A program made the translations under genes and the position numbers. The notes under the pieces are model-generated. The model was not told where the DNA came from. It saw only the letters and a program-made list of their open reading frames with translations, and ran no database searches. DNA of 64,000 nt from Lepidurus packardi (lineage: Eukaryota > Arthropoda > Branchiopoda > Notostraca > Triopsidae), in contig JAKZAN010000005.1 of NCBI GenBank assembly GCA_023053545.1, positions 10,974,001-11,038,000 of the forward strand, in the 5' to 3' direction. This document shows, in pieces, positions 34,105 to 46,200 of the stretch. The first letter of the stretch is position 1; every line of letters begins with the position of its first letter.

Positions 34105-37100
34105 TCAAAATTCTGGTCTTAACAACCAGACCCCCTCGCCGCCTGACCCACGTTGGAAGGTGCAGAGATGGGTCAGGAGGGCTCGGAAAACCGGAGCACC
34201 ACCCTTAGGAAGTCGCGGAGTAAACTCATCTAGAAGTTCCTCTGTCCGGACTTGGTTGGCCGTTTGCCCTCTACAGCAAATAAACACTCGTAGATCGTCT
34301 AACAAATCCTTGTGCTCCGTAGAAACATCACTAGAGATTGTGGACGCTTCAGTTTCGACATCTTTCGTGAGTTTGTTGCGTTCCCGAATACGCGACAGTA
34401 GTTGCGAGCTGCCCACGCCGTTGCTCGCGCCGAATCTCGGCTTGCGCGTCCCGTGAGAGCCCGTCCACGTGGGGACGCCGCTTGTGGCGGGAAAACACTC
34501 TTGACGGGAGCGTTTGAGCTGAGCGATGGCTTCGCGCGCGACCCGCTCCGCTTCGCCTTCGATGAGCGCGTAATCCGCGGAGCCATCTTCGACCAGACGA
34601 TCGTGCAGTAACGCGGACTGGACCCCTGTAAAGAACAGCAAAAAAATCCAGCTGGAGAAATAGACTTTCCTCCAAACGAGAACTTCTTTGTTGTTCTTTT
34701 ACCTGTTTGTGCGAATAACGTCTGCAACACATAATTATCCTGTTTTTGAGTCATGTTACCATCTTCTTCGCCATCTTGCCATTCGCTCCGCCCAATGCAA
34801 CTGTCAATCACAACGCCATCTATCTCCACTTTTTTCTTCTTCTTCTTTGGAGATTTTTTACTACTCTTACTACTCTTCCCTTTCTGTTGTTGCTCCCACA
34901 GTAACTGACGTTTACCACGCTCGGCTTTCCATAACCGCAAACGTTCTTCCTCCGCGTCTTTCACGTTCATCCCCGTCGGCTCGACAGAAGATGCATGCGG
35001 GTTGGTAATGCTTGTATCTGTCCCCGCCAGAATGGCTTCAGTTTCCGTTTCCCCGTTGGTTTCTTTCAGTGTAAACAATTCGTACAAATCGTTCGTTTTA
35101 AAGAAACGCCGCTGCTTGGGGTCTGATAAAACGCGCTGGGTCAAAAACTGCTTGAAGATCTGTCGATGATACATCTTCTCTTCGATGGTCCCTGCCAACA
35201 CCAATCTTACCCAAAACATTGTCATTATTCCGAAAACTCCAAAATCAATCAATGTCACTCCTTATACTTCGAACACCTTCCAACTAGCTTATAGACTAAT
35301 TGATCTTATCACGATAACATTTATCAGTTCCCAGACTTGGCCAACAAGAATTGGCCAAGCAATTAAAACGGGAAACACTCGGGTATTCTAACAATCCAAA
35401 CCCCAATCCGAGTTCTGCGACTGATTTCCTCTTCACCGACTTACCCGTTAAAATAATTTAAAAAAAACATGTAGAAATGAAGAAAATACAAAACAAACCT
35501 GTAAATAGTGACATCCTTGCGTTGTCCAATTCGCCAAGAGCGTTCGCGAGCCTGCAAGTCAGTGCACGGGTTCCAATCCGGATCGTAGATGATAACCCGA
35601 TCCGCGCCGGTGAGGTTGATCCCCAAACCGCCGACGCGAGTTGTCAACAAAAACACAAAAATGGAAGGATCTGCATTGAAATTCTGCACCATGATTTGCC
35701 GAGAGCCAATGGGCGTAGTCCCGTCCATTCTGACATACGTATGTTGCTCCTGTCTAGCTAAAATCTCCAGAATATTTAACATTTGGCGAGACTGTGTAAA
35801 AAGCAGGACACGATGTTTTTGGTCCGCCCAAATCCGCAACAAAGACTTGACAACCTGCAATTTCCCTGACAGTGACCAATGGCCATAATTTTCGCCCAAT
35901 GATTCGGTGCTGATTTGCGAAAATAAATGGGGGTGGTTGCACAGTTGACGAAGTTTAATGAGCCCGACGAAAATCTGCGCTTGACCATCAATCATGTTCT
36001 TCACTTCTTTCGAGTCCAAATATTGCCTATAAAGACACCTTTGCTCGTCAGTTAGGCGGCAGAATAACACCTAGATCAATAAGAGTAGAACACGTTATTT
36101 ACAAGAAGAAATGGAAGGAAAAGAAGAAAAGAGATCACGGAACCTGTTCGTTCTTTTCAGGTAGCTGAATGTGACCTTTAACGTCCGCTTTGAGTCGTCT
36201 CAGTAAATAAGGATTGATAGTATCGCGCAAAACCCTGGCACATCGATATGCAGTAGCCACCTGCGAATTTAATTAACACATTAATGCAATTAACAGAAAA
36301 AAAACGATATCTAATTGAAGAAATTGTTTGGATTACTTAAAGTTTACACTATTACAAACTAATCAAACATATAGGAAACGAATTTAATTCTTACGAAGAA
36401 TCCTCATAAAATCGCCTTCACATCGATCGCAATATGCAATACTTGAGCAAAAAATAGGAAAATAAAACAAAATAAAGTTTTAAACTTAAAAACTTACACA
36501 AAATAAAGTTTTAAGCTTGAAAACTTACACAAAATAAAGTTTTAAACTTAAAAACTTACACAAAATAAAGTTTTAAACTTGAAAACTTATACAAAATAAA
36601 GTTTTAAACTTGAAAACTTACACAAAATAAAGTTTTAAACTTAAAAACTTATACAAAATAAAGTTTTAAACTTAAAAACTTACACAAAATAAAGTTTTAA
36701 ACTTGAAAACTTATACAAAATAAAGTTTTAAACTTGAAAACTTACACAAAATAAAGTTTTAAACTTGAAAACTTACACAAAATAAAGTTTTAAACTGAAA
36801 AACTTATACAAAATAAAGTTTTAAACTTAAAAACTTACACAAAATAAAGTTTTAAACTTAAAAACTTACACAAAATAAAGTTTTAAACTTAAAAACTTAC
36901 ACAAAATAAGGTTTTAAACTTGAAAACTTACACAAAATAAAGTTTTAAACTTAAAAACTTATACAAAATAAAGTTTTAAACTTAAAAACTTACACAAAAC
37001 AAAGTTTTAAACTTAAAAACTTACACAAAATAAAAGTTTTAAACTTGAAAACTTATACAAAATAAAGTTTTAAACTTAAAAACTTACACAAAATAAAGTT

Positions 37101-38716
37101 TTAAGCTTAAAAACTTACACAAAATAAAGTTTTAAACTTAAAACTGATACTTTACCTGCACTTGAGAGGCATTCGCGTATCCTCCTTGGGTAATCGGCAC
37201 CGCGAACTGCTGCATAAATACCGGTAAAGTCCCCAACTTTCCCGGAAATATGAAATCGAACAACGACCATAATTCCTTCAGATTATTCTGCAAAGGCGAA
37301 CCCGATAAAATTAACCTATGGGGCGTGGGAACTTGTTTAACCGCCAACGTAACTTGCGCGTCTGGATTCCGGATTTTATGTCCTTCATCAAGTATCACGT
37401 ACTGCCAATCCACCCTAAGCAATTCGTTGATTTGCTGGATAACCCCTGAGTACGACGTAATAAGAACTGCACTAGTGTTTTTGGTCGATCGAATTAGATT
37501 CGCTCGTTGACCACTAAACGACCCTGTTTCATGCAGAATCACGGCTCTGCGTGGCGGACACCAGATATGCAGTTCTTTCACCCATTGTTGCATCACTGTC
37601 GCCGGACAGAGCAACAATATGGGTCCAGGTTTGCTCTTAACCTTCGCATGGAGCAAACCTCTTAAAAATGCAGCGACTTGAACCGTTTTCCCTAAACCCA
37701 TTTCATCGCCTAAGATTCCTCCACAATTCTGACCATGGAGTTCCCATAACCATTGAACCCCGACACGCTGGTAACTATGCAACCTGTCCCATACCATTTT
37801 CGGTATTTTAAACCCATCTGATAGCTCCTCCCACTCTTCGTCGAGATCTTGCTGCTCTTTCCAAGCGTCTAATCGCTTTCTAAAAGCTTTCAGATCCCCG
37901 TCGTCGCGCCAACGAGTATCTTTCGTCTTTTTCTCAACTTCTACATCCGTTTTCTTGCTTAATTTCAGCTTCTTAGGCGACCACTCGTCGTTAGAATCTT
38001 CACCTGAAGGAATGTAATCGCTGTCGTTGTCGCTGGACTTTCTTTTGCGTTTAGGACACTTTTTGGAGACGGGTTTAGAAGGAAGAGGTGTTTGAGCCCA
38101 TGATTTGCCTTTAGGGGTTGGAACTAAGGGTTGAGGAGGAGGAGCTTTGTCTTTTTTGTGCTTTTTAGCTTGAAGTTGCTCTTGTTGGAGTAAATAACGT
38201 TCGAAACTAGACATGGAGGGCTTGAGTTGACTGGCAGTGGTTGGAACTGAGGGTAAAATGGTACCAAACGGAGTCATGTGACCCAATCGGACCAATCGCT
38301 GTGTTTCTGACTCTTCGAGAGCAGTTTCTGGTTCGAGGAGATGTTTTTCTTTAAGTTTGGCATTTTCGGCTCGCGTAACTTGTTCTAATGCTTTATCTAC
38401 TTGATCTAGGATGCCTTGTTCGAGTGTAGATTGGTTGTAGACAGTAATACCTAATTGCTGGAGCTCATCAGCCTACAAAAACGAATATTAACTTGAAACC
38501 GTTTTCTATGAACAAGGAAAATTCGTGTTAATTTTATTGAAAGCTGGGGTTTACTTGGTCGGATCTGGCGACAGATTCGATTGCAGAAGTGTCGATTTTT
38601 CGAAGAGGATTGGACTTTGTGGGATTCTCTAATATATCATTGTTGGGGTCGGAATTAGATGCCTCGTCAATTTGAAGGGCCTGATCACTGGTTGCTGTAG
38701 TAATTTGGCAATCCAT
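34105..38716 (-). CDS. ERCC6: DNA excision repair ATPase ERCC6 / CSB
   Basis: SWI2/SNF2 ATPase for transcription-coupled nucleotide excision repair; acts on RNA polymerase II stalled at DNA damage. Six exons (38716-38555, 38472-37156, 36260-36144, 36070-35499, 35205-34703, 34625-34105) give 1063 residues, shorter than vertebrate CSB (about 1490). ATPase motifs: [10 protein letters not shown] (about 309-317), II DEGH (about 416-419, the CSB form of DEAH), [42 protein letters not shown]. After the core come [18 protein letters not shown] and [19 protein letters not shown], which are CSB-specific, then a Lys-rich linker and the C-terminal winged-helix/ubiquitin-binding part. The acidic, Lys-rich N-terminus has nuclear signals (KRKRK). 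The acceptor of exon 5 (GGGTAAG) is weak. Confidence 0.96.
36467..37144. repeat. 31-bp minisatellite, about 22 copies
   Basis: Head-to-tail copies of a 31-bp unit (core ACAAAATAAAGTTTTAAACT) with only a few single-base variants (tacac/tatac, taaa/gaaa, one aaggttt). It fills most of ERCC6 intron 2 (36261-37155) and stops about 11 bp from the 5' splice site of exon 2. Confidence 0.97.
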
Positions 38717-40275
38717 TGTTTTCGGAATGATATAGTTTATTGAGGTTTAAGCGTTTAAACACGAGAGAAAATGTGCTGTTACATTGTTTACATTAGAACG
38801 TTTTTGGGGAATTGTTTTTGTTCGATTCTATAGTGGAATTACACCGTGAGTGCCATCTATGTATGCTTTGATAAATCACTTGGTATGTTTGAGATAGCTT
38901 TTTATGCTGTTAACGGATTTTTAACGTTTAATTTAAGTTTTAGACTTTCAAATATACATTAATTTATAAGATGAGCAATGACATGGCTCATCTTGTATAT
39001 TATTGTCCAATTTCCAGAAATTTTAAGAAAAAGCTAATTTTTAAGATGTCTAAACTCGTTTATTTCCGGATCCTTCTAGAACATTGTTTACTTTTACCTC
39101 AATTTATAAATTAAGGAGTTCTTGCACTGATACTTTATTTAGAGAAACCTACAAGTTACAGCATTTTAGCATTTAGCAATCAAATCCATTCACTCATGTT
39201 GACCCAATATAAGTCGCAAGTCTCCCAGGGAAACTCGAGTTGTTACGAAAGTTAACTTCATCAAACTCATTTTTACCAGAAAAACGAATTTTTTTGTTCC
39301 TGATGACCGTAAATTCAGCTTTAAGTTCATACAAAAACCCATTGGAACCTACTCACAGAAAAAGTAGAAAATAAAAACTGACTACTACCGTAACAGGTTT
39401 AGTCATAGAAAAAAAGTCCTTAAATTAAGCACGAAAGAATGTTAAATTTTTCTCCCAAAGTTGATTTTTCTAATGATACGTTAACAAACGAAAAAAAACG
39501 ACTCCAAAATATAAATAAAAATCCTGAAAGAAACTCGAAAACTTTTTTGGTACATACAAAACTTTGCCAGACTCACTCACGATACAATCAACTTTCACTT
39601 GCGACATTTTTCAAATTAGAGACATTTTCTTTTTCTTCCTGTCTATCAAATTCACTTCCGCCACAACTTTGTGAACATGCCAATTTCACAACGATTTTTC
39701 TGAGGAACACAGGCGTCACAATATTTTCAGCATTTTTTTTTTCCTTTTTTTTATTTTTCCAAACCCCCCAAAAACCAAAAGAAAAGCTTTTGTTTTCATT
39801 TTCTGGAATGTTCGGGCACACAACGTTAACGGAAATGGGGAACATGGCGGAGTTTAGGCGGGGAAATCCGTTTGGCGGGAAATTCAAAATTCTAGTTTCA
39901 GTCACTAATTTGTGTTTGTTTTCCTACTGATTTTTCTCCAGGGGATAAGTAATTTCGAAGAATTTCTACAAGGCCGTGCACCTGAGGCAGATTTCCTTCG
40001 TTTTGTTGTCAAATTAGGGGTTGGAAAGTGCAGGGTTCCAAAAAAATTCAATTTTTCCCGTGTTTCCCAAAGAAACAAACACGAATTTGAATGTGTATGA
40101 AAAGTAAGATCCTTAGTTCGAGGAAGGGGCGGGATAGGTGGGCAGTTTGATACTTTGATGACACCATAGAGACAAAATGTGAGAGTAAAAAGGTTATCAT
40201 ATACTGTCAATTTCTCAATTCTTTTTCTTGTTTACTTCTTTTAACCACTTAGTTGAGGGGGGGGGGAGGAGCTAG
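38717..40275. other. Intergenic region upstream of ERCC6
   Basis: AT-rich with long poly-T and poly-A runs near 39730-39790. ORFs here are low-complexity and unsupported. I see no gene; it holds the ERCC6 promoter and the 3' end of the next gene. Confidence 0.5.
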
Positions 40276-43200
40276 TTATGCGTCGACTGAGGGCTCAGCT
40301 GGTTCCTCTAAACGCACTTTCTTGAGAGGAGGGTCTTCAACGTCATCCGTAGCTTCTATCGGCGCCAAAGAGGCAACGGCTGCTGCAGGGGTGGATGTGG
40401 GCGTGGCTTCGGGATCAGGACCTAGAGCTGGCGTCCCATTGGCTACCCATGAATCGTTTGTGTTGATGTCATCTGCTGGTTCTCGACTGCAATCCTCAGA
40501 TGCCACGCCTACAAAACATATTATTAATCACAAGAACTCTTACATTACTCTTAATTTAGTACTACTCTGCAATTACTACTATCTGAAGATCAATTTCTTC
40601 GTTAAGAAATACTTCCTATTTCTGCTGTCTATGAGTACTCATGTAAAATAAAACTCTTCCTATGCAATACTTCTTGCTAACCTTAACTTCGACAAACGTA
40701 AATTAAAGTAAACGGACTTCTTGCTAACCTTAACTACGACAAACGTAAAGCTTGTCGAAGTTAAGTTTAAGTTTGTTAAGTTAAGTTTGTCGACAAACGT
40801 AAAGTTTGAGGAAATAACCAAATTACTGCAGTGCTCTGTGTAAAGTAATGATAATTTCATCAAACTAGGACCTAGCCTAGACGGAATATGCTTACTTGTC
40901 AACTTGTGTTTAACTTAATGAGCATCAAGGTGTCTACACGGGACTTTAACTGGAATTAGCTTATCTTCGTTCACGTTAAAGTTATAAGAGTTGTAACAGC
41001 CTTATGTATTGCAAAACGAGCATTAACAGCTGATTGAGCTTTCCAAATTCACGAGGTGTGTTATAACTCTCTTAAGTTTAGTGAACACCAGCTAATCCCT
41101 AGTAAAGTCTCGTATAGAAGCGCAAGTTGACAAGCATATTTCGTCACTTCGGAAAAAGTTTCACCCAAGTAGAGTACGTTTGGAAAGTAAACAACACGGA
41201 TATGAAATAAAGAATCTGTTTCGCGTCAACAATTTTCTTTCTCCTTAAAACACAACAAACGAGAAATCCGGATAGAAGGGAAGCACCCTTTCTACCTTAT
41301 TTCAATATTTTTTTCCTAAAGCAGTAATTCTTTAAGATTTTTTTCCTGTAAACGGATGTTCAATGGACAAACATTTGCGTTGAAAAGACTTTCTGATGGG
41401 AAAGTGTTTAACCGTGTGAAGGTACACCTTAAGCACAGAAGAGAATTTGACGCCAAATAAGCGCATTCCTAGAATTCTAAGTTCTACTTATGTATGTTGT
41501 TAATTTACAGTGGAACCTCTCTTAACGAGCACCTCTCATAACGAGTAATTCGCATAACGAGCAAAAAAAAAAGTGAAAAAATTCCTCACTTAACGAGCGA
41601 TATTTCGCATAACGAGTAACGCAGAAAGGGAAGTCACGTAACGTATGAGTCACTTGTGAGCCGGGACTCATCAGTTTCGCTTAACGAGTGTTTCACATAA
41701 CGAGCAAGATTCTGGAACGAATTATGCTCGTTAAGAGAGGTTCCAATTCTACTGCATACCAATTTACGCCGAAGCTTGTTATTGGGTACTTATGTATGTA
41801 TGTATGTTATGCATTGCTGAGTGCCTGTGCAAACGGCAAATGTCCGTTATACGAGGAAAGTGACTAACAAGCGAGGAATGCAAGGTTACGAGCACAGTAT
41901 AGAGGTTTACACAGTATGGTAACAGGGCTATCTTCCAATGTTAAGGTTTTCTGACGACCTTCTCGGTCCCCAGAGTAATATTCAGCTAAAAGGCCAGAAG
42001 ACGAAAGGGTACATTCGCAAACCTCCCAGTGCAGTTCAAAAAAGGTCACGACGGTTTACAAAGCGCGTAATTTAAATCTATTGCTTTAAACTATGTGAGC
42101 TTAAAATAAAAGATGAATTAACTAGGTCAAAGCACAACACGTATACACATTATAGACTATTTCGCGTTACCCAGGTTGCACCACGAGGAGGCAATCTATT
42201 TTGCAACTCATACATAGGTGTTTTATAGTATACAGGTTTAACCCCATATACTATAAAATACCCATGTATATTAATGTTTATATGTGTTGTTATGACTATT
42301 TATGTCTATATACGAGTTATCCATTACATGGGTACTTTACAAGTATTCCTAAATGTTACTAACTTTTGCAAGTTTAGTATTTTTCTTAACACGTTTAACT
42401 ACGGCTCTTTCTGCTACAGCTACATTTTCTTCTTTAAGTGTATAGTAAATCCTAACTCGAACGAACAAATTAAAAAAATAATCAACTGGAAATCAACTGT
42501 TCTTCCCGAAAACACTTTCAAATGCGCGCATTGCCGGTTGGACCCTACGTCAGCCCAAAACTCCCTAGAGTGCCCGAGAGAGGTCACCAGTCCCCCGTTT
42601 TGTGAATGTTTTGTTCTCTTCTCGAACCCTTTTTCTAGTAGATTAGGAATGCCTACATGGGGGTACATGGCACAGTCTGGGAATCCATCCCCCATATAAG
42701 CCTTCGTACCCTCACATCCTCTTGGGACCGAGAGATTTGTGAGAAAACCTTAACGTTGGAAGGATACCCCTGTTACCATACTGTGTAAACCTCTATACTG
42801 TGATTACTAGATGAGGTCAGGGTCTTCAGGAACGAAAGTGAGTGTAAATACAAACAAGGATTGAACTTGCGACTGTACAGTAAGAACTTAGTCAGACAGT
42901 AAGAACTTACGAGCTGGCCTTCTCGAGTTAAACCCAGCCTCACTTAACACACGGTATCCCGTAAACCTCGAGGCACTAACGCCAACCATATCGATAACTT
43001 TATTCATACTGAGTGCCGGGTTCGAGACACTTGCTGCAATCAAGTTTCTTTTTTCGTCATCACTTAAATTGTGTGGACGACCTGATCCTGCCTAATTATA
43101 ACAAAATAAGATAGAAGGTAATTTACCAAAATATTTTTACCTTTCGGTTCACGTTGCCTTCATTCCAAAATCTGTTGAGCCACTTGTTAACAGTGTTTTT

Positions 43201-46200
43201 ACTCACATTGAGTCTTCTTGCTATCTCCCGTGAAGATTCTCCCGAAATTCCCAGCCCAATAATTAGACCTTTCTGGACTTTACTAAGATGCGGTGCCATT
43301 TTCAAACTAAAACTGATTCGAAACTGCTACGTTACTCCTATACACTCAACGACTCAGCGTATTCGAATGATCCCTATCCCTCGGCACTCGCGAACAAACC
43401 GTTGGAAACTAATTGAATCCGCAACGGAGATTATAACATATCCACTTTCTCGCTTAATTTTAGAATTTTAATCTCCAACGAAGGGATTTAGTCATACATA
43501 TTTTTATATATCAACAAAACCTTTGAATTTCCCGGGCGCACCTTGTAACCGATTGGTTCAAGCTCTTTCACCCACTAATGAAGGTAAATCAGCCTCAAGA
43601 GGCCTAATTAGACCTCTGCGCTTTGGCTGAGCAGTTTTTTTTTGCTCATGACTGTACGCTTGACAATCCTGACTAAAATGCGCGTTGAACCATAGGAAAG
43701 CAGTAAGTGCGCAACCCAGAGACAATTGTTCTATAAGTATATAAAGCATCCATTACCTAAGACTGAATCGTAGGTGGCGTCAGAATCTTCGGGCACGACG
43801 GCAGCAGTGGACCTGAAGTCATTCGAATCATCGCTGTAAGCAGCACGACTGGATTCGGCTGATTCAGGCACATCCGCTTCGCCCTGTGCCGGCGTAGCCG
43901 CGGGTAAAGTGGACCCTGCCGCGTCGCCATTGTTGGCGCCGTTGTGATTTTTGGTGGCGTCACCGTTTTCTGTGCTCAAACCTGGCATGTTGTCCAGCAG
44001 CGTAGGTTGGAGCTTCCGGAGGATGAAATGGGCCCAGAGGGCCATTTCCACCCTATGAGGGGTCCAATTGGGGGTGGGCAAAGGCGAGCTAGTTCCATTG
44101 GTCTGTTCTTCGGTGTTCAGCCGCTCTGCCGCCCCGCGAATGTGGTGTACAAACTTGAGGTATTCTTTGGTAGTGTAATCGATGCCTTCAAAGTCCGGAA
44201 TGGAGAGTAAACATTCGTCTGCCATGTACGGCGCCAATTCTGGTGCTGCCGCTGCCAAAACCGCTACAAAAATGGGAAAATTTGAACCGTTAGCAAAGTT
44301 TCCTGGCAAAATATTTAAAAAAAAAAAAAAAAACGATTAGAACACCGGAGGAACGTAATTGGAGGGTAAAAAACAGATTTCGCGTGCGTTTGCAAAACGT
44401 GTAACCCTTGAGGGAGTGAGACAGGATCCTATTAGGGGTTACCTGATGCCATTGTTGTGCCTACACCTTTCATGTTGGATAAGGCAGTAATAGCAGAGTC
44501 CAAATTGGGTAATTTCTTCAAGGCTTTCTTCGTTTCGACCATGACAGCCCGCGGCGTGTTGATTTTTATGAGGTTGGTCAAATGGGGGTAATGTTTGCCT
44601 TTCTATAACAAAATATTATGGATTTTGGGGGTTAACAATGGATCTTTATGGCATTTAAACTTTGAAAAAAGGTTTCAGTAGGGATTTTTAAAGGTCTAAT
44701 TGTTTTGTGAGATTCATAAAAGCAAAGGTTCCAGGAATGGGGAAAAACGAAATTGGAAAGCCTCCGGTGTCCCAAACGACTCGCAATGAAAAATAAAACA
44801 CTTTTGGACCAAAAAACCTTTTTGTGTTTTTTGGTTGTTTCGTTTTGATTGAGTGGCTAACCTGAAGCTGTAGCAGGTCCTACGCCTTTTAGGTTGCCCA
44901 AAGCTGCTAAGGCTTGCTCCAAATCATTCTTGACGCAGAGTTTTCTGATGCCTTTCTTAGTTTCGGTCATAACCGCGCGAGGAGTGTTGAGTATTACTAA
45001 TTGTTGCAAACGTGGGCGCCAGGTTCCACGCTAGAGTTTCAAGTGTCAGTTTGGGAAGCCAGATATTATTTCACAAAGTCGTTATTCGCATTTCAGAACA
45101 TTACTGTTTAGTAGCCCATATAGTATTACAAACTAATTGGGGCAATTACGCCACGAATATAAAGAACAACAGTAAATTACATGTACTTAACTACCAACAC
45201 GCTTAGCTTATTGTAATAGTTTGAAGTTCATAAAAAGATAAAACAGACCGACTGCTTGCATTCAGCCATGTACAATCCTGCTTCCTTGTGTTACAATTAA
45301 CGAGACCAAGTAGGATTCAAATTTTAATTATAAAAGATAATTTTAATTCATAAAAGCAAAAATCCTCCTCGCACAACAAAAATCTTGTCTGTATCGTTGT
45401 TCTCTACATAATCATCAAACAATTTTGGAAGGGTTTGTTAAAAATTTCTTTAAATATTAGACTTCGTATTTTAAATCGCCACAAGGAACTTTGTATAGAC
45501 CGCATCCTGAGTTTTAATACTACAAATTTAAACTAACATGAATTTGAAAAACGAAACAGCCACCAACAAGCTATTTGCAGCCCCTAGCTTACTATAAGCT
45601 CGAATTAGAAGACAAAAATTTAAACTTCTTCAAAACCGCCCCCGCCATTATACCATGTTAAACCTCCACAAAGTTCCAAGGAGCTTCTACCATCTCTAAA
45701 AGCTCCAAATAAACTTTCGTTGACTAGACTTAAATATCAGGAATATTCCCAGCTAACTTATTGAAGAAACAAACTTCCTAAGAGGAAGGAAAATCGAAGG
45801 AAAATAGTAACTAATTCTAGAATCCTTGTTAATATTGTTCTAGAATATTGAGTACCGTTAGTTCCGATAATCTTCTGCAAAATCGATATTGGCGACAACT
45901 AATACCAATATCATTCCCATAAAACTCCCCCGTGAAGAACCTCCCTAAACCGAATGAAATTTTGATAATTACCATCAGTTTCCATTTCATCGTTTGAACC
46001 AATTCATCGTGAGTTAAATGGGCGTCTTTTCCTCTCGCTTTAATCTTCTTGGGCAATTCTTCTTGGTACCTGTTGACCCCAAGAAAAGGACAAAAAAAAC
46101 ATCAATAAATACTTATTCCCATTCCGAACCTCGAATCGACGATATTTTTATCCCGTGCATCCGAAAATAAATTCAAAATAAAACCCCCCGAACGAGACGG

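Noticed and set aside
36467..37144. CRISPR-like regular repeats
   Set aside because: The 31-bp units are directly adjacent with no unique spacers, and lie in an intron of a eukaryotic gene; it is a minisatellite.
39439..40210. ORFs on both strands upstream of ERCC6
   Set aside because: Low-complexity composition with poly-T and poly-A runs, no domain, no splice context.
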